Positions 1 to 7,316 of a stretch of DNA of 64,000 nucleotides are shown piece after piece (position 1 is the stretch's first letter; each line of letters starts with the position of its first letter). This DNA comes from Chitinophagales bacterium (GTDB lineage: Bacteria; Bacteroidota; Bacteroidia; Chitinophagales; Chitinophagaceae), in the NCBI GenBank assembly GCA_015654695.1, contig JAATGJ010000048.1:1-64000 (forward strand), written 5' to 3'. The notes below the pieces were generated by a model, which saw only the letters and a list, made by a program, of their open reading frames with translations, ran no database searches and was not told where the DNA came from. A program made the translations under genes and the position numbers.

Positions 1-1103
1 CCGCCAAAATGTTTTTGCAAACGCCGGATGATCTGCGAAGTCAGTGCGATCTCCGGCAACAGGTACAATACCTGTTTACCCTGCCGGATGGCTTCTTCTA
101 TCAGTTTTATATACACCAGCGTCTTGCCGCTGGAGGTAACGCCATGGAGCAAACAAACCTGTTTCGGTATAAATGATTCTTTGATCTGCAAAAAAGCTTT
201 CTGCTGATCACTTGTCAGCTCAAAATCAATCTTTATATCTTTTGGTAAATACTGTATCCTGTCAATGTTCCGCTTTTCCGTCCATAATATCTTTTTCTCG
301 ACCAATCCTTTCAATTGCGCATCGGATGCCTGTGATTTTTTCAGCAATTCAGTTTTCGTTACCTCTCCTTCCGTCTTCATCAAATGCAGGTAGCCTAACA
401 ACAATTCCATTTGCTTCGGCGCCTTTGTCCAGTTGTTCAGCAGGTCTGACAATTTATCTTCATTGCTGTATCCAGGATTCAACAATACATAGGTTTCTTT
501 TTTAGGAGCATAGGTTTGCTTCAATGCTTCCCATACGTAACAAACTTTTTTAGCGATCATGCGGCTGATCACGGGATATACATGAGATGAATCGAGTACC
601 TGCTGCACTTCTGTCAGCTTTAATTCTTTTTTTATCAGCAGCGCTTCTCCTACCAGGTACTCATCATGATCCAGCGTCGAGAAATCATCACCATATTCTT
701 CATTATATACAACAACGGTCTCACTTGACAATTTAAAATGCGCAGGCAGCGCAGCGGCCATCACTTCACCTTCGCTGCACATATAATAAGAGGCCATCCA
801 TTCCCAGAGTTGCAGTTGCTGCTCAAATACCACAGGTTCTACATCCAGCAGGTTCAGGATTTCTTTGGCTTCAAAAAATTCCGGTTTTTCATGATGCAGG
901 TGTTTAACAACCCCTGCATATTTTTTATTCTTACCCAGGTTTATTTCTACGCGACAGCCCACCCGCACTGAATCCACCAATGAAGCAGGCACCGACCATG
1001 TATAATTTTTTGGAAGCGCAAGAGGAATGATTATTTCAGCGAAGACACTTCCGTCCCTCCCTACGGTGTTATTATGATGTATATTTAAGATACTTTCTGA
1101 CAT
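1..1103 (-). CDS. priA: Primosomal protein N' (PriA helicase), N-terminal part, cut by left edge
   Basis: PriA is the DNA helicase that restarts stalled replication forks by loading the replicative helicase. About 367 codons are visible, read leftward; the C-terminus lies outside the window. The N-terminal DNA-binding region is followed by the helicase core, with a Walker A motif GVTSSGKT near residue 321 preceded by LLHG, and motif Ia-like LLPEIALTSQ shortly after, both characteristic of PriA. The later helicase motifs and zinc-binding cysteines would be beyond the edge. I chose the ATG at 1103; another in-frame ATG is not available at 1110 because that one is out of frame. Identification is firm; the only uncertainty is the missing end. 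Confidence 0.9.
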   Translation of the reverse strand, partial: MSESILNIHHNNTVGRDGSVFAEIIIPLALPKNYTWSVPASLVDSVRVGCRVEINLGKNKKYAGVVKHLHHEKPEFFEAKEILNLLDVEPVVFEQQLQLWEWMASYYMCSEGEVMAAALPAHFKLSSETVVVYNEEYGDDFSTLDHDEYLVGEALLIKKELKLTEVQQVLDSSHVYPVISRMIAKKVCYVWEALKQTYAPKKETYVLLNPGYSNEDKLSDLLNNWTKAPKQMELLLGYLHLMKTEGEVTKTELLKKSQASDAQLKGLVEKKILWTEKRNIDRIQYLPKDIKIDFELTSDQQKAFLQIKESFIPKQVCLLHGVTSSGKTLVYIKLIEEAIRQGKQVLYLLPEIALTSQIIRRLQKHFG

Positions 1104-1403
1104 CCTGCATTAAAATAATTATGAACGGACTGTTCGCTGCTCAGCATATTACAATATCACTACAATTTTGTTCATTCTTTTATACGACTAGAGGCTTTTA
1201 GCCTTAGTAGAAAATAGCTCATTGAAACCCTGCAACCTTATTATCTTATTTTAATTGAATCCTCTTACAAAGTTGTAAGGTTTTAATAAGGTAATAAGGT
1301 CGAATCACAATTTGATTAATTTTCTACTAAGGTTTCCGTAAAACTCATTGAAGGCATTCATCCTCCTGTTCATTACCATCCCTATTACAATATAGCAACT
1401 GTT
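1104..1403. other. Intergenic gap holding a long nested inverted repeat
   Basis: This 300-base, AT-rich gap separates priA from the plsC-type gene, both read leftward. I see no gene in it. It carries a three-level inverted repeat (1202-1332) listed separately. A copy of CTCATTGAA lies just inside the left arm (about 1218) and another just beyond the right arm (about 1343). Confidence 0.7.
1202..1332. repeat. Three-level nested inverted repeat (131 bp)
   Basis: The outer arms CCTTAGTAGAAAAT (1202-1215) and ATTTTCTACTAAGG (1319-1332) are exact reverse complements. Inside them, ACCTTATTATCTTATT (from 1235) matches the reverse complement of AATAAGGTAATAAGGT (to 1300) with one mismatch. At the centre is a tight hairpin, CTTACAA-AG-TTGTAAG (1264-1279). 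The whole piece could fold into one long hairpin with internal loops. It may be a miniature non-coding mobile element or a structured RNA; no T-run clearly marks it as a simple terminator. Confidence 0.75.
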
Positions 1404-2168
1404 TTATTTATGCTTTATCCACGCAACTTTATATTCTTTCAATTTATTTTCCATTATTGTAAATACTTCCATTCTCAACTTTGCAACATCATCATTAGTT
1501 AACCCTTCCACCGGTATTTCATCCAGGTAAACGATCCGGCTGCGTCCCGGTGTCATGGAGAAAAGGCTTTTATAATGCATCCTGCTGTATGCATCAAGGA
1601 ACAAAACAGGTTTTACGGGTGTTTGTGTTTCGATGGCTACACGGAAAGCGCCATCATAAAATTCTTTCAAAGGCTCATGTGTCATATTAAACGTTCCTTC
1701 CGGGAATACCATCACGGAAACACCCTTCCTGATAATTGATTTTAATATTTGAATACTTTTGCCCCTGTTTTCAGGATTACTCCGGTCAACAGTCACAATA
1801 GCGTTGCGGTAAATAAAACCGAATACCGGTACTTTACTGAGTTCAATGCGTCCCAGCGGTCGTACAGGCTGGCGATAAGCTTTCACCAAAATAGCTGCAT
1901 CGAGATAAGAAATATGATTGGAAACAAAAATGTATGACTTCTTTTTGTCATGAGGGACTTCATATATTTTTTTATGAAAAATAAATATCAGCGGAAACCA
2001 CAGATCGGCCCATAACATACAAAGCCTGATGATCATATTGCCACCTCGGATACGGCCAAAAAAACTGGCGAGGATAACAAAAGGAAAGATCACCAGCATA
2101 ACGGCAACGAAAGTGGTAAAAGCATAGATGCAGTATATCCATTGGAGCGGCTTTAGTACTACCTGCAT
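1404..2168 (-). CDS. 1-acyl-sn-glycerol-3-phosphate acyltransferase (PlsC family)
   Basis: This 254-residue protein is a PlsC-family acyltransferase, which adds the second acyl chain to lysophosphatidic acid at the inner membrane during phospholipid synthesis. The catalytic HX4D motif is NHISYLD (His85, Asp90), and the substrate-binding motif FPEGTF lies at 155-160. A hydrophobic N-terminal segment (about residues 12-38) fits membrane anchoring. Its ATG overlaps the stop of the upstream DUF4258 gene by one base (TGATG), suggesting translational coupling. The acyl substrate is not decidable; relatives also acylate ornithine or other lipids. Confidence 0.85.
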   Translation of the reverse strand: MQVVLKPLQWIYCIYAFTTFVAVMLVIFPFVILASFFGRIRGGNMIIRLCMLWADLWFPLIFIFHKKIYEVPHDKKKSYIFVSNHISYLDAAILVKAYRQPVRPLGRIELSKVPVFGFIYRNAIVTVDRSNPENRGKSIQILKSIIRKGVSVMVFPEGTFNMTHEPLKEFYDGAFRVAIETQTPVKPVLFLDAYSRMHYKSLFSMTPGRSRIVYLDEIPVEGLTNDDVAKLRMEVFTIMENKLKEYKVAWIKHK

Positions 2169-2638
2169 CAGTTCCGGTTTTTATATTTATCATCATCTCC
2201 CGGGCAATCGCAGCTCCAGTCTGTATTGAGATCAATCACTGTAATGACTTTTGTTTTCAGGTCGCATTGCCCGAAAACAATTCGCACAAGCTGATCGTCT
2301 TTAGTAACGCCTTCCAGGGCATAAGCCGGGCAGGGCCGCGCCTCTACATTACTTTTATTGTAATTGATCTTTCCGTTCTGCATGATCTCTTCCACTTCTG
2401 CCTGCGATATCTTCCGGCATTGCATCCTGCATTTGGCGTGCTGGGTATATTCTATATAGGAAACACGCCGGTCAAAGCCACGGTTGCGGTCAACATCCGA
2501 AGCCGGATCCTTCTTCTTATCAGTGGTTGTCCTGGGTTTAGGTTTTACAGGTGCATCTGCCTGGCACCTTTTTACAAAAAAAAGAACGATGCCGAGCACT
2601 ATAACCAATACAAAAGGAAACCATTTCTTATTCACCAT
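2168..2638 (-). CDS. DUF4258 domain protein with N-terminal membrane anchor
   Basis: A 156-residue protein with one N-terminal hydrophobic segment (about residues 5-22), a Lys/Asp-rich linker, and a C-terminal domain that looks like DUF4258: it begins YTQHAKCRM and ends with VITVIDL followed by a Cys-containing tail. Function of the family is unknown; some members resemble RelE-type toxin folds, but the membrane anchor and position before plsC argue against a toxin-antitoxin role here. An upstream in-frame ATG at 2707 would add 23 residues without obvious meaning; the start at 2638 puts the hydrophobic segment at the N-terminus. Confidence 0.65.
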   Translation of the reverse strand: MVNKKWFPFVLVIVLGIVLFFVKRCQADAPVKPKPRTTTDKKKDPASDVDRNRGFDRRVSYIEYTQHAKCRMQCRKISQAEVEEIMQNGKINYNKSNVEARPCPAYALEGVTKDDQLVRIVFGQCDLKTKVITVIDLNTDWSCDCPGDDDKYKNRN

Positions 2639-2741
2639 TAAAGATTTGGCTAAAAGTAATGAAAAGAAGGAACAAGACATGGGAGATAGCACTTTGGGCT
2701 TTGGCACCAGCTTAGAAGTATTAAAAATCGATTAGTACAGC

Positions 2742-2907
2742 ACACGGATGACACGGATAAAACGGATTTTCACAGATTTTTTTGTTAGATCCTATATCAA
2801 TCCATCTTTACTGTAAATAAAGCATACTTGAAAAGATTTTCGCAGGTTTATTCAGCGAAGCTGAATAAAGAATCCGTCTTCATCCGTCCAACCCGTGTCA
2901 TCCGTGT
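2742..2907. repeat. Inverted repeat with 15-bp perfect arms and inner hairpin
   Basis: ACACGGATGACACGG (2742-2756) is the exact reverse complement of CCGTGTCATCCGTGT (2893-2907). Between them, TTTATTCAGC-GAA-GCTGAATAAA (2847-2869) forms a perfect 10-bp stem with a 3-base loop, and the arm-proximal sequences AAAACGGATTTT and AAGAATCCGTCTT are also partly complementary. The arms are themselves built from a repeated CACGGAT-like unit. It lies in a divergent intergenic gap and does not encode a protein. Confidence 0.75.
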
Positions 2908-2995
2908 TCCTTTTTTTGATTTCAACCAGCTTTTGAGTTCGTTTTAATGCGTCTACCCCTACCCTTGTTCCTTCTTCCTTGTACCTTATTTCATT

Positions 2996-3003
2996 TATCT
3001 TTG
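2996..3003 (+). promoter_or_regulatory. Bacteroidota -7 box (TATCTTTG) for mtaB
   Basis: TATCTTTG matches the Bacteroidota housekeeping -7 consensus TAnnTTTG exactly. The predicted transcription start just after 3008 excludes a translation start at 2947 and supports ATG 3037 or 3070 for mtaB. No clear -33 TTTG is visible. Confidence 0.6.
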
Positions 3004-3069
3004 CCGCCCTGCGGGTACTGCGAAGCTATTCTATCAATGACTTCCTTTTTAAACAAGCAGGCGAAACAG

Positions 3070-4344
3070 ATGGCTGAATCCAGAACAGTAGCGTTTCATA
3101 CACTTGGTTGCAAGCTCAATTTTTCTGAGACTTCTTCACTTTCCCGGATACTGGAAAGTGAAGGTTTTGAAAAAAAAGAGTTTGATGACGTCGCCGACGT
3201 GTATGTCATCAACACCTGCTCCGTAACGGATAATGCCGATAAGGAATGCCGCTACCTGGTCCGCCGTATTCAACGAAAAGCACCTGAAAGTCTTGTCGTG
3301 ATAACAGGATGCTATGCACAATTAAAACCCAAAGAGATCTCGGAAATACCGGGTGTTGATCTTGTTCTTGGAGCCGCTGAAAAATTTAATATCGCCCGGC
3401 ATATCCGTGAACTGGCAAAAGGTGATTCAGCGAAAATTTGCAGTTGCGATATTGAAGAAGTATCGGGCTTTCATTCTTCCTGGTCATTTAGCGATCGTAC
3501 AAGAACATTTTTAAAAGTGCAGGATGGTTGTGATTATAATTGCTCTTTCTGCACTATACCCATGGCGAGGGGAAAGAGCAGAAGCGATAGTATTGCCAAT
3601 GTAGTAAAGAATGCGGAACGTTTAGCTACGGAAGGTGTGAAAGAAATCGTGTTAACGGGAGTGAATCTGGGAGATTTCAGCCAACTCATCCCCCAAAGAG
3701 GGAATTTAAAAGAAAATTTTTACTCTTTAATAAAGGAATTGGAAAAAGTTGAAGGGATTCAGCGTTATCGCATTTCTTCAATAGAACCTAACCTGCTGAC
3801 GAATGAGATCATTGAATTTGTCGGGAACAGTGATAAGTTCATGCCGCATTTTCATATTCCCCTGCAAAGTGGCAGCAATAAGATACTGGGTTTAATGCGC
3901 CGCAGGTATAAAAGAGAATTATATGCAGAGAGAGTAAGACTGGTAAAAACATTGATGCCCCATTGTGCCATCGGTGTGGATGTGATCGTTGGTTTTCCCG
4001 GAGAAACAGAAGAAGAGTTCAAAGAAACATTTGACTTTTTACACTCGATGGATATTTCTTACCTGCATGTATTCACTTATTCAGAAAGAGATAATACCCA
4101 TGCGCTGGCATTGAAACCTGTTGTACCGGTGCATGTACGTCATGAAAGAAATAAAACACTGCGCAATCTTTCTTATATGAAGATGCAATATTTTACAGAG
4201 AAACATGCCGGGCAAACCCGCAAAGTATTGTTTGAGCAACCTGATAAGCATGGAATGATAGAAGGCTATACGGATAACTACATTAAGGTCACTACCCCCC
4301 ACCGCGCAGCTTGGGTAAATGAGATTGTGGATTGGAAAATTTAA
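3070..4344 (+). CDS. mtaB: tRNA t6A37 methylthiotransferase MtaB
   Basis: MtaB is a radical-SAM enzyme that adds a methylthio group to t6A37 in tRNAs reading ANN codons. The 424-residue protein has the N-terminal UPF0004 domain beginning TVAFHTLGCKLN, with cluster cysteines at about 14, 50 and 81. The radical-SAM motif CDYNCSFC (Cys154, 158, 161) follows, then a C-terminal TRAM-like region. The GCKLN opening separates it from MiaB and RimO. The start at 3070 places this conserved opening seven codons in; 3037 is the alternative, and 2947 lies upstream of the predicted promoter. Residues around 3691-3720, including SQLIPQRGN, look like a local insertion between conserved blocks. Confidence 0.9.
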   Translation: MAESRTVAFHTLGCKLNFSETSSLSRILESEGFEKKEFDDVADVYVINTCSVTDNADKECRYLVRRIQRKAPESLVVITGCYAQLKPKEISEIPGVDLVLGAAEKFNIARHIRELAKGDSAKICSCDIEEVSGFHSSWSFSDRTRTFLKVQDGCDYNCSFCTIPMARGKSRSDSIANVVKNAERLATEGVKEIVLTGVNLGDFSQLIPQRGNLKENFYSLIKELEKVEGIQRYRISSIEPNLLTNEIIEFVGNSDKFMPHFHIPLQSGSNKILGLMRRRYKRELYAERVRLVKTLMPHCAIGVDVIVGFPGETEEEFKETFDFLHSMDISYLHVFTYSERDNTHALALKPVVPVHVRHERNKTLRNLSYMKMQYFTEKHAGQTRKVLFEQPDKHGMIEGYTDNYIKVTTPHRAAWVNEIVDWKI

Positions 4345-4540
4345 CAGGCTCTCCGTGAGGATACTTTATCATACATCTTGCATGCACCTGGTATAATATT
4401 CAGGATCACTTCTTTTTTGAAAAAAATCTCCCTGAATAATCAAACAGAACCTTTGCAATGTACACAAGACTACACCTCTTAAGACAAGTTTATTACCGGA
4501 GCTTTTGCCATTAGTATAATGTGAGCACATGAATCATACG

Positions 4541-4615
4541 TGGAACGTACTGGGCTCGAACCAGTGACCCCTACTCTGTCAAAGTAGTGCTCTGAACCAA
4601 CTGAGCTAACGTTCC
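4541..4615 (-). tRNA. tRNA-Val (anticodon GAC)
   Basis: Read on the minus strand, this 75-base gene starts GGAACGTTAGCTCAGTTGG and ends with the T-arm GGTTCGAGCC and ACGTTCCA. The acceptor stem pairs GGAACGT with ACGTTCC. The anticodon stem-loop CTACT-TTGACAG-AGTAG gives anticodon GAC, which reads GUC (Val). The CCA end is not encoded. Confidence 0.93.
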
Positions 4616-4717
4616 GGGGCGGTAAAAATAGTTGCTTTTTGGTTTTCTCCACATCCTGAGGATAATTTTATTACCCACGCAACATTATCCGTTATAACTT
4701 GTCTTTATTATACAGAG

Positions 4718-5008
4718 ATGAAAAAATACCAGGTTACGATACAGTTTGAAATGGACAACGAATTCATGGAGCTGGTGCCGCCGCACAGGACTTATATCAA
4801 TTACCTCATCAACAAAGAAATTGTTGATCAATACGCTGTTAGCATGGAAACACAAAGAGTTTGGATAACGCTGACGGCTAACGGCAGGAATGAAATTGAT
4901 AAGATCCTGGCAAAATCCCCGCTCTTTAAATACTGGACAGTGGAGATTGATGAATTGTTTGTTTTAGACGGACAGCATTACCGGTTGCCAGCAGTACAAC
5001 CTAATTAG
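4718..5008 (+). CDS. Small YciI-like / dimeric alpha-beta barrel protein
   Basis: A 96-residue soluble protein without signal peptide. The pattern of alternating strands and helices, with a start KKYQVTIQF and a late WTVEIDELF segment, resembles YCII-related or muconolactone-isomerase-like ferredoxin folds that form dimeric barrels. No catalytic residues can be assigned. It stands alone between tRNA-Val and the convergent tag gene, and an AT-rich inverted repeat follows its stop. The fold assignment is an inference from the pattern; the function is unknown. Confidence 0.55.
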   Translation: MKKYQVTIQFEMDNEFMELVPPHRTYINYLINKEIVDQYAVSMETQRVWITLTANGRNEIDKILAKSPLFKYWTVEIDELFVLDGQHYRLPAVQPN

Positions 5009-5014
5009 GTTCAA

Positions 5015-5074
5015 AATTAAAAAGTCAAAATGCAAACGGGCATCCTATAATTTGACTTTTAATTTTTGCATTTT
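5015..5074. terminator. Bidirectional terminator-like inverted repeat
   Basis: ATTAAAAAGTCAAA and, after a short loop, TTTGACTTTTAAT are near-perfect reverse complements, followed by TTTTTGCATTTTT on the plus strand. The element lies in the gap between two convergent genes and would give A/T-flanked stems in both directions. Confidence 0.55.
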
Positions 5075-5622
5075 TATTTCCCCGCCCATTTAGGTTTTTG
5101 TTTCATTACTTTTTTATAAACCAAACAGGTTTCCACATGCGCCCCGGGCAGATAACCGGTACTCATTAAAAACTCATTCACTATTTCACCACCGGTAAAA
5201 CGAAAAGTAACTTTAAAGAGTTTCACCCATTCCTCTTTCGTTTTGGGATGATGTGTGTCCAGCCAGTTTTTAAAAGAACCAAATTCTTTTTGGATAGCTT
5301 TTATGCGTTTTGCATTATCAATCGTTGATTCGATCTTCAGCCGGTTGCGGATAATACCGGCATCCTGCATCAGCTTTTCCTTTTTCTTATCTGTATAGCG
5401 GGCTACTTTATGTATATCAAAATCGTCGAAAGCTTTAAAGAAATTATCTTTCTTTTTCAATATAGTTTCCCAGCTCAGGCCGGCCTGGTTGATCTCCAGT
5501 ATCAGCCGGGCGAACAATTCATTATCGGAATGTAAAGGGAAGCCGTATTCCTTATCATGGTAATGCTGATGAACAGTGCCTTTGCCTTTATGCTGAACAA
5601 AATCGCAGTAAGTTGTTGCCAT
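5074..5622 (-). CDS. tag: DNA-3-methyladenine glycosylase I (Tag family)
   Basis: Tag removes 3-methyladenine from alkylated DNA, the first step of base excision repair. The 182-residue length fits the family. Recognisable segments are YHDKEYGFPLHSDNELFARL near the N-terminus, then LEINQAGLSWETIL in the helix-hairpin-helix region, and TGYLPGAHVETC near the C-terminus. Cys6 and His and Cys residues around 18-20 and 162-166 are placed as in the zinc site of Tag. It is monocistronic by position, with tRNA genes on either side of the locus. A second alkylation-repair gene, ogt, lies far away at 40,553. Confidence 0.85.
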   Translation of the reverse strand: MATTYCDFVQHKGKGTVHQHYHDKEYGFPLHSDNELFARLILEINQAGLSWETILKKKDNFFKAFDDFDIHKVARYTDKKKEKLMQDAGIIRNRLKIESTIDNAKRIKAIQKEFGSFKNWLDTHHPKTKEEWVKLFKVTFRFTGGEIVNEFLMSTGYLPGAHVETCLVYKKVMKQKPKWAGK

Positions 5623-5640
5623 AATTACAATTGATTAAAA

Positions 5641-5672
5641 GAAAAAACCCGTCTCGTTTTGAATGAGACGGG
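5641..5672 (-). terminator. Rho-independent terminator of tRNA-Val (TAC)
   Basis: On the minus strand, directly after the tRNA, CCCGTCTC and GAGACGGG form an 8-bp GC-rich stem around a short loop, followed by TTTTTTCTTTT. This is a textbook intrinsic terminator. Confidence 0.85.
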
Positions 5673-5680
5673 AACTTCTG

Positions 5681-5755
5681 TGGGAGTTGACGGGTTCGAA
5701 CCGCCGACCCTCTGCTTGTAAGGCAGATGCTCTGAACCAGCTGAGCTAAACTCCC
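5681..5755 (-). tRNA. tRNA-Val (anticodon TAC)
   Basis: Read on the minus strand, the 75-base gene starts GGGAGTTTAGCTCAGCTGG and ends CAACTCCCA. The acceptor stem GGGAGTT pairs with AACTCCC. The anticodon stem-loop TCTGC-CTTACAA-GCAGA gives anticodon TAC, reading GUA (Val). The CCA is not encoded. An intrinsic terminator lies about 10 bases downstream. Confidence 0.93.
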
Positions 5756-5831
5756 TTGCGGGTGAAACGAAGTAATCTTCTTTTTTGGGAGTGCAAAGAT
5801 AGGTTTGAATACTTTTTAGCCAAATTTTTTT

Positions 5832-6221
5832 TCAATTACCAGGTGGCTGCCAAAGCTCAATCTTATTGCCTTCCGGGTCCATTATCCAGCCGAATTTTCC
5901 ATACTCTTCATCAACAGGATCGCCAAGAATAGCTATTCCTTCTGCCTTTAACTGGTCCAGCAACGCGAAAAGATCATGCACCCGAAGATTGATCATTACC
6001 TGCTTTTCACTTGGATCAAAATAAGCGCTATCCGATTTAAAAAATGATAATACATTATAACCAGGGGATGGCTTACCCGTTTCGTCTGAAAAAGGGAGAT
6101 CAATATAACTGTTGCCATTGAACCCAATACCCAGATGCTGCTGGTACCATTCCGCCAGCCCCTTGGGATCTTTGGCCTTAATAAATACACCGCCCAGGCC
6201 TGTTATCCTTTTCATACTCAT
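5832..6221 (-). CDS. VOC (glyoxalase/bleomycin-resistance) family protein
   Basis: A 129-residue vicinal-oxygen-chelate protein. It opens ITGLGGVFIKAKDPKGLAEWY, the typical first beta-alpha unit, and ends with GKFGWIMDPEGNKIELWQP, the classic last module with a Glu metal ligand candidate. These proteins act as dioxygenases, glyoxalases or antibiotic-binding proteins; the substrate cannot be told from sequence. It is oriented away from the clpS-aat pair. Confidence 0.8.
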   Translation of the reverse strand: MSMKRITGLGGVFIKAKDPKGLAEWYQQHLGIGFNGNSYIDLPFSDETGKPSPGYNVLSFFKSDSAYFDPSEKQVMINLRVHDLFALLDQLKAEGIAILGDPVDEEYGKFGWIMDPEGNKIELWQPPGN

Positions 6222-6281
6222 TGTTTAGCCCAATTTACAAAAGGGGCAGGAAAAAACTCTTTTCCGGGAAATTATTATTTA

Positions 6282-6289
6282 TATTTTTG
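6282..6289 (+). promoter_or_regulatory. Bacteroidota -7 box (TATTTTTG) for clpS-aat
   Basis: TATTTTTG matches TAnnTTTG and lies 18 bases before the clpS ATG. It would drive clpS and probably aat together. Confidence 0.55.
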
Positions 6290-6306
6290 CACTGGAACTG
6301 ACCGGA

Positions 6307-6609
6307 ATGGCAAAAACTAAAAACGATACAATGACTGAAAGTCACACCGAAACGGATGTGCTTACCAGCATTGAAGAAATGTGCAGTCTCGTTGTTTGGA
6401 ACGATGAGGTGAACACATTTGAATGGGTGATCGAAACACTGATCGAAGTTTGCGGCCATAGCCCGGAACAGGCGGAACAATGTTCCTATTTCATCCACTA
6501 CAAAGGGAAATATGCCGTAAAGCAGGGATCGTATGAAATACTAAAGCCACAGTGCGATGCTATTACTGAAAGAGGTATTGGCGCTACGGTAGAAGTAATC
6601 GCTTCATAA
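6307..6609 (+). CDS. clpS: ATP-dependent Clp protease adaptor ClpS
   Basis: ClpS delivers proteins with N-degrons (N-terminal Leu, Phe, Tyr, Trp) to ClpAP-type proteases. The 100-residue protein has a variable N-terminal tail of about 28 residues and the core LVVWNDEVNTFEWVIETL, with the NDE segment that binds the alpha-amino group, then HYKGKYAVKQGS, the conserved loop that contacts the ClpA-type N-domain. The next gene, aat, begins 52 bases downstream on the same strand and makes N-degrons, so the pair forms a functional unit. A second in-frame ATG at 6331 would shorten the tail only. Confidence 0.9.
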   Translation: MAKTKNDTMTESHTETDVLTSIEEMCSLVVWNDEVNTFEWVIETLIEVCGHSPEQAEQCSYFIHYKGKYAVKQGSYEILKPQCDAITERGIGATVEVIAS

Positions 6610-6661
6610 AAATTCCTCCACAACACTCCCCTGTTATTTTCTATTCTTATTTTCGTTCCCA

Positions 6662-7315
6662 ATGCCCTTATTTGCTCTTGATAAAGAACTGTCTTTTCCA
6701 CCTGTCCATTTAGCCGAACCCGATGGCTTACTGGCAATGGGTGGCGATTTATCAACGGAACGTTTATTACTCGCATACCGCAATGGTATCTTTCCCTGGT
6801 ATGAAGGCGAATATATCTTGTGGTGGTGTCCTGATCCGCGTTTTGTTCTTTTGCCTGGTGAATTAAAGATCAGCAAAAGCATGAAACCTTTGCTGAATAA
6901 AAATAAATTTGCTTTTACAATCAATAAAGCATTCGCACAGGTGATCCGTCACTGCAAAAAAATTACACGGCCCGGCCAGGAAGGAACATGGATAACGGAT
7001 GAAATAGAAAAATCATTTATAAAAATGCATGAACTGGGTTATGCGCATAGCGCTGAGGTATGGAAAGATGGGGAACTGGCAGGAGGATTATATGGAATAA
7101 AAATGGGCAAAGTCTTCTTCGGCGAAAGCATGTTCAGCAAACTGAGTAATGCTTCGCGGTTTGCTTTTATTAAATATGTTCAACAATTAAAAAAAGAAGG
7201 CATTCAATTAATAGATTGCCAGGTCTATACCGAATACCTTGATAGTTTAGGCGCCGCCATGATACCGCGCAAAGATTTTATACAATTGCTGCACGAACTG
7301 ATCCCTGCATCATAA
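6662..7315 (+). CDS. aat: Leucyl/phenylalanyl-tRNA--protein transferase
   Basis: Aat transfers Leu or Phe from tRNA onto the N-terminal Lys or Arg of proteins, creating a degron that ClpS recognises. The 217-residue length and the sequence are typical: FPPVHLAEPDGLLAMGGDLS near the N-terminus, GIFPWY and WWCPDPR, then AHSAEVW and GKVFFGESMFS in the catalytic GNAT-like core, and DCQVYTEYLDSLGA near the end. It follows clpS at 52 bases and is very probably co-transcribed. Its C-terminus is convergent with the esterase gene, with one base between stops. Confidence 0.93.
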   Translation: MPLFALDKELSFPPVHLAEPDGLLAMGGDLSTERLLLAYRNGIFPWYEGEYILWWCPDPRFVLLPGELKISKSMKPLLNKNKFAFTINKAFAQVIRHCKKITRPGQEGTWITDEIEKSFIKMHELGYAHSAEVWKDGELAGGLYGIKMGKVFFGESMFSKLSNASRFAFIKYVQQLKKEGIQLIDCQVYTEYLDSLGAAMIPRKDFIQLLHELIPAS

Positions 7316-7316
7316 C

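Larger units (their letters stand above)
2639..3069. other. Divergent intergenic region with inverted repeats and the mtaB promoter
   Basis: This gap lies between the divergent DUF4258 and mtaB genes. It holds a pair of 15-bp inverted repeats (2742-2756 and 2893-2907), an inner perfect hairpin (2847-2869), and a -7 promoter box at 2996-3003. No protein-coding gene is supported here. Confidence 0.7.

Noticed and set aside
1135-1200. Possible short tRNA-like or riboswitch structure before the cruciform
   Set aside because: No cloverleaf or known riboswitch core could be found.
2947-3069. Longer N-terminus for mtaB with an apparent hydrophobic leader (LPLPLFLLPCTLFHL)
   Set aside because: It lies before the -7 box at 2996-3003, so it would not be transcribed, and MtaB is a cytoplasmic enzyme.
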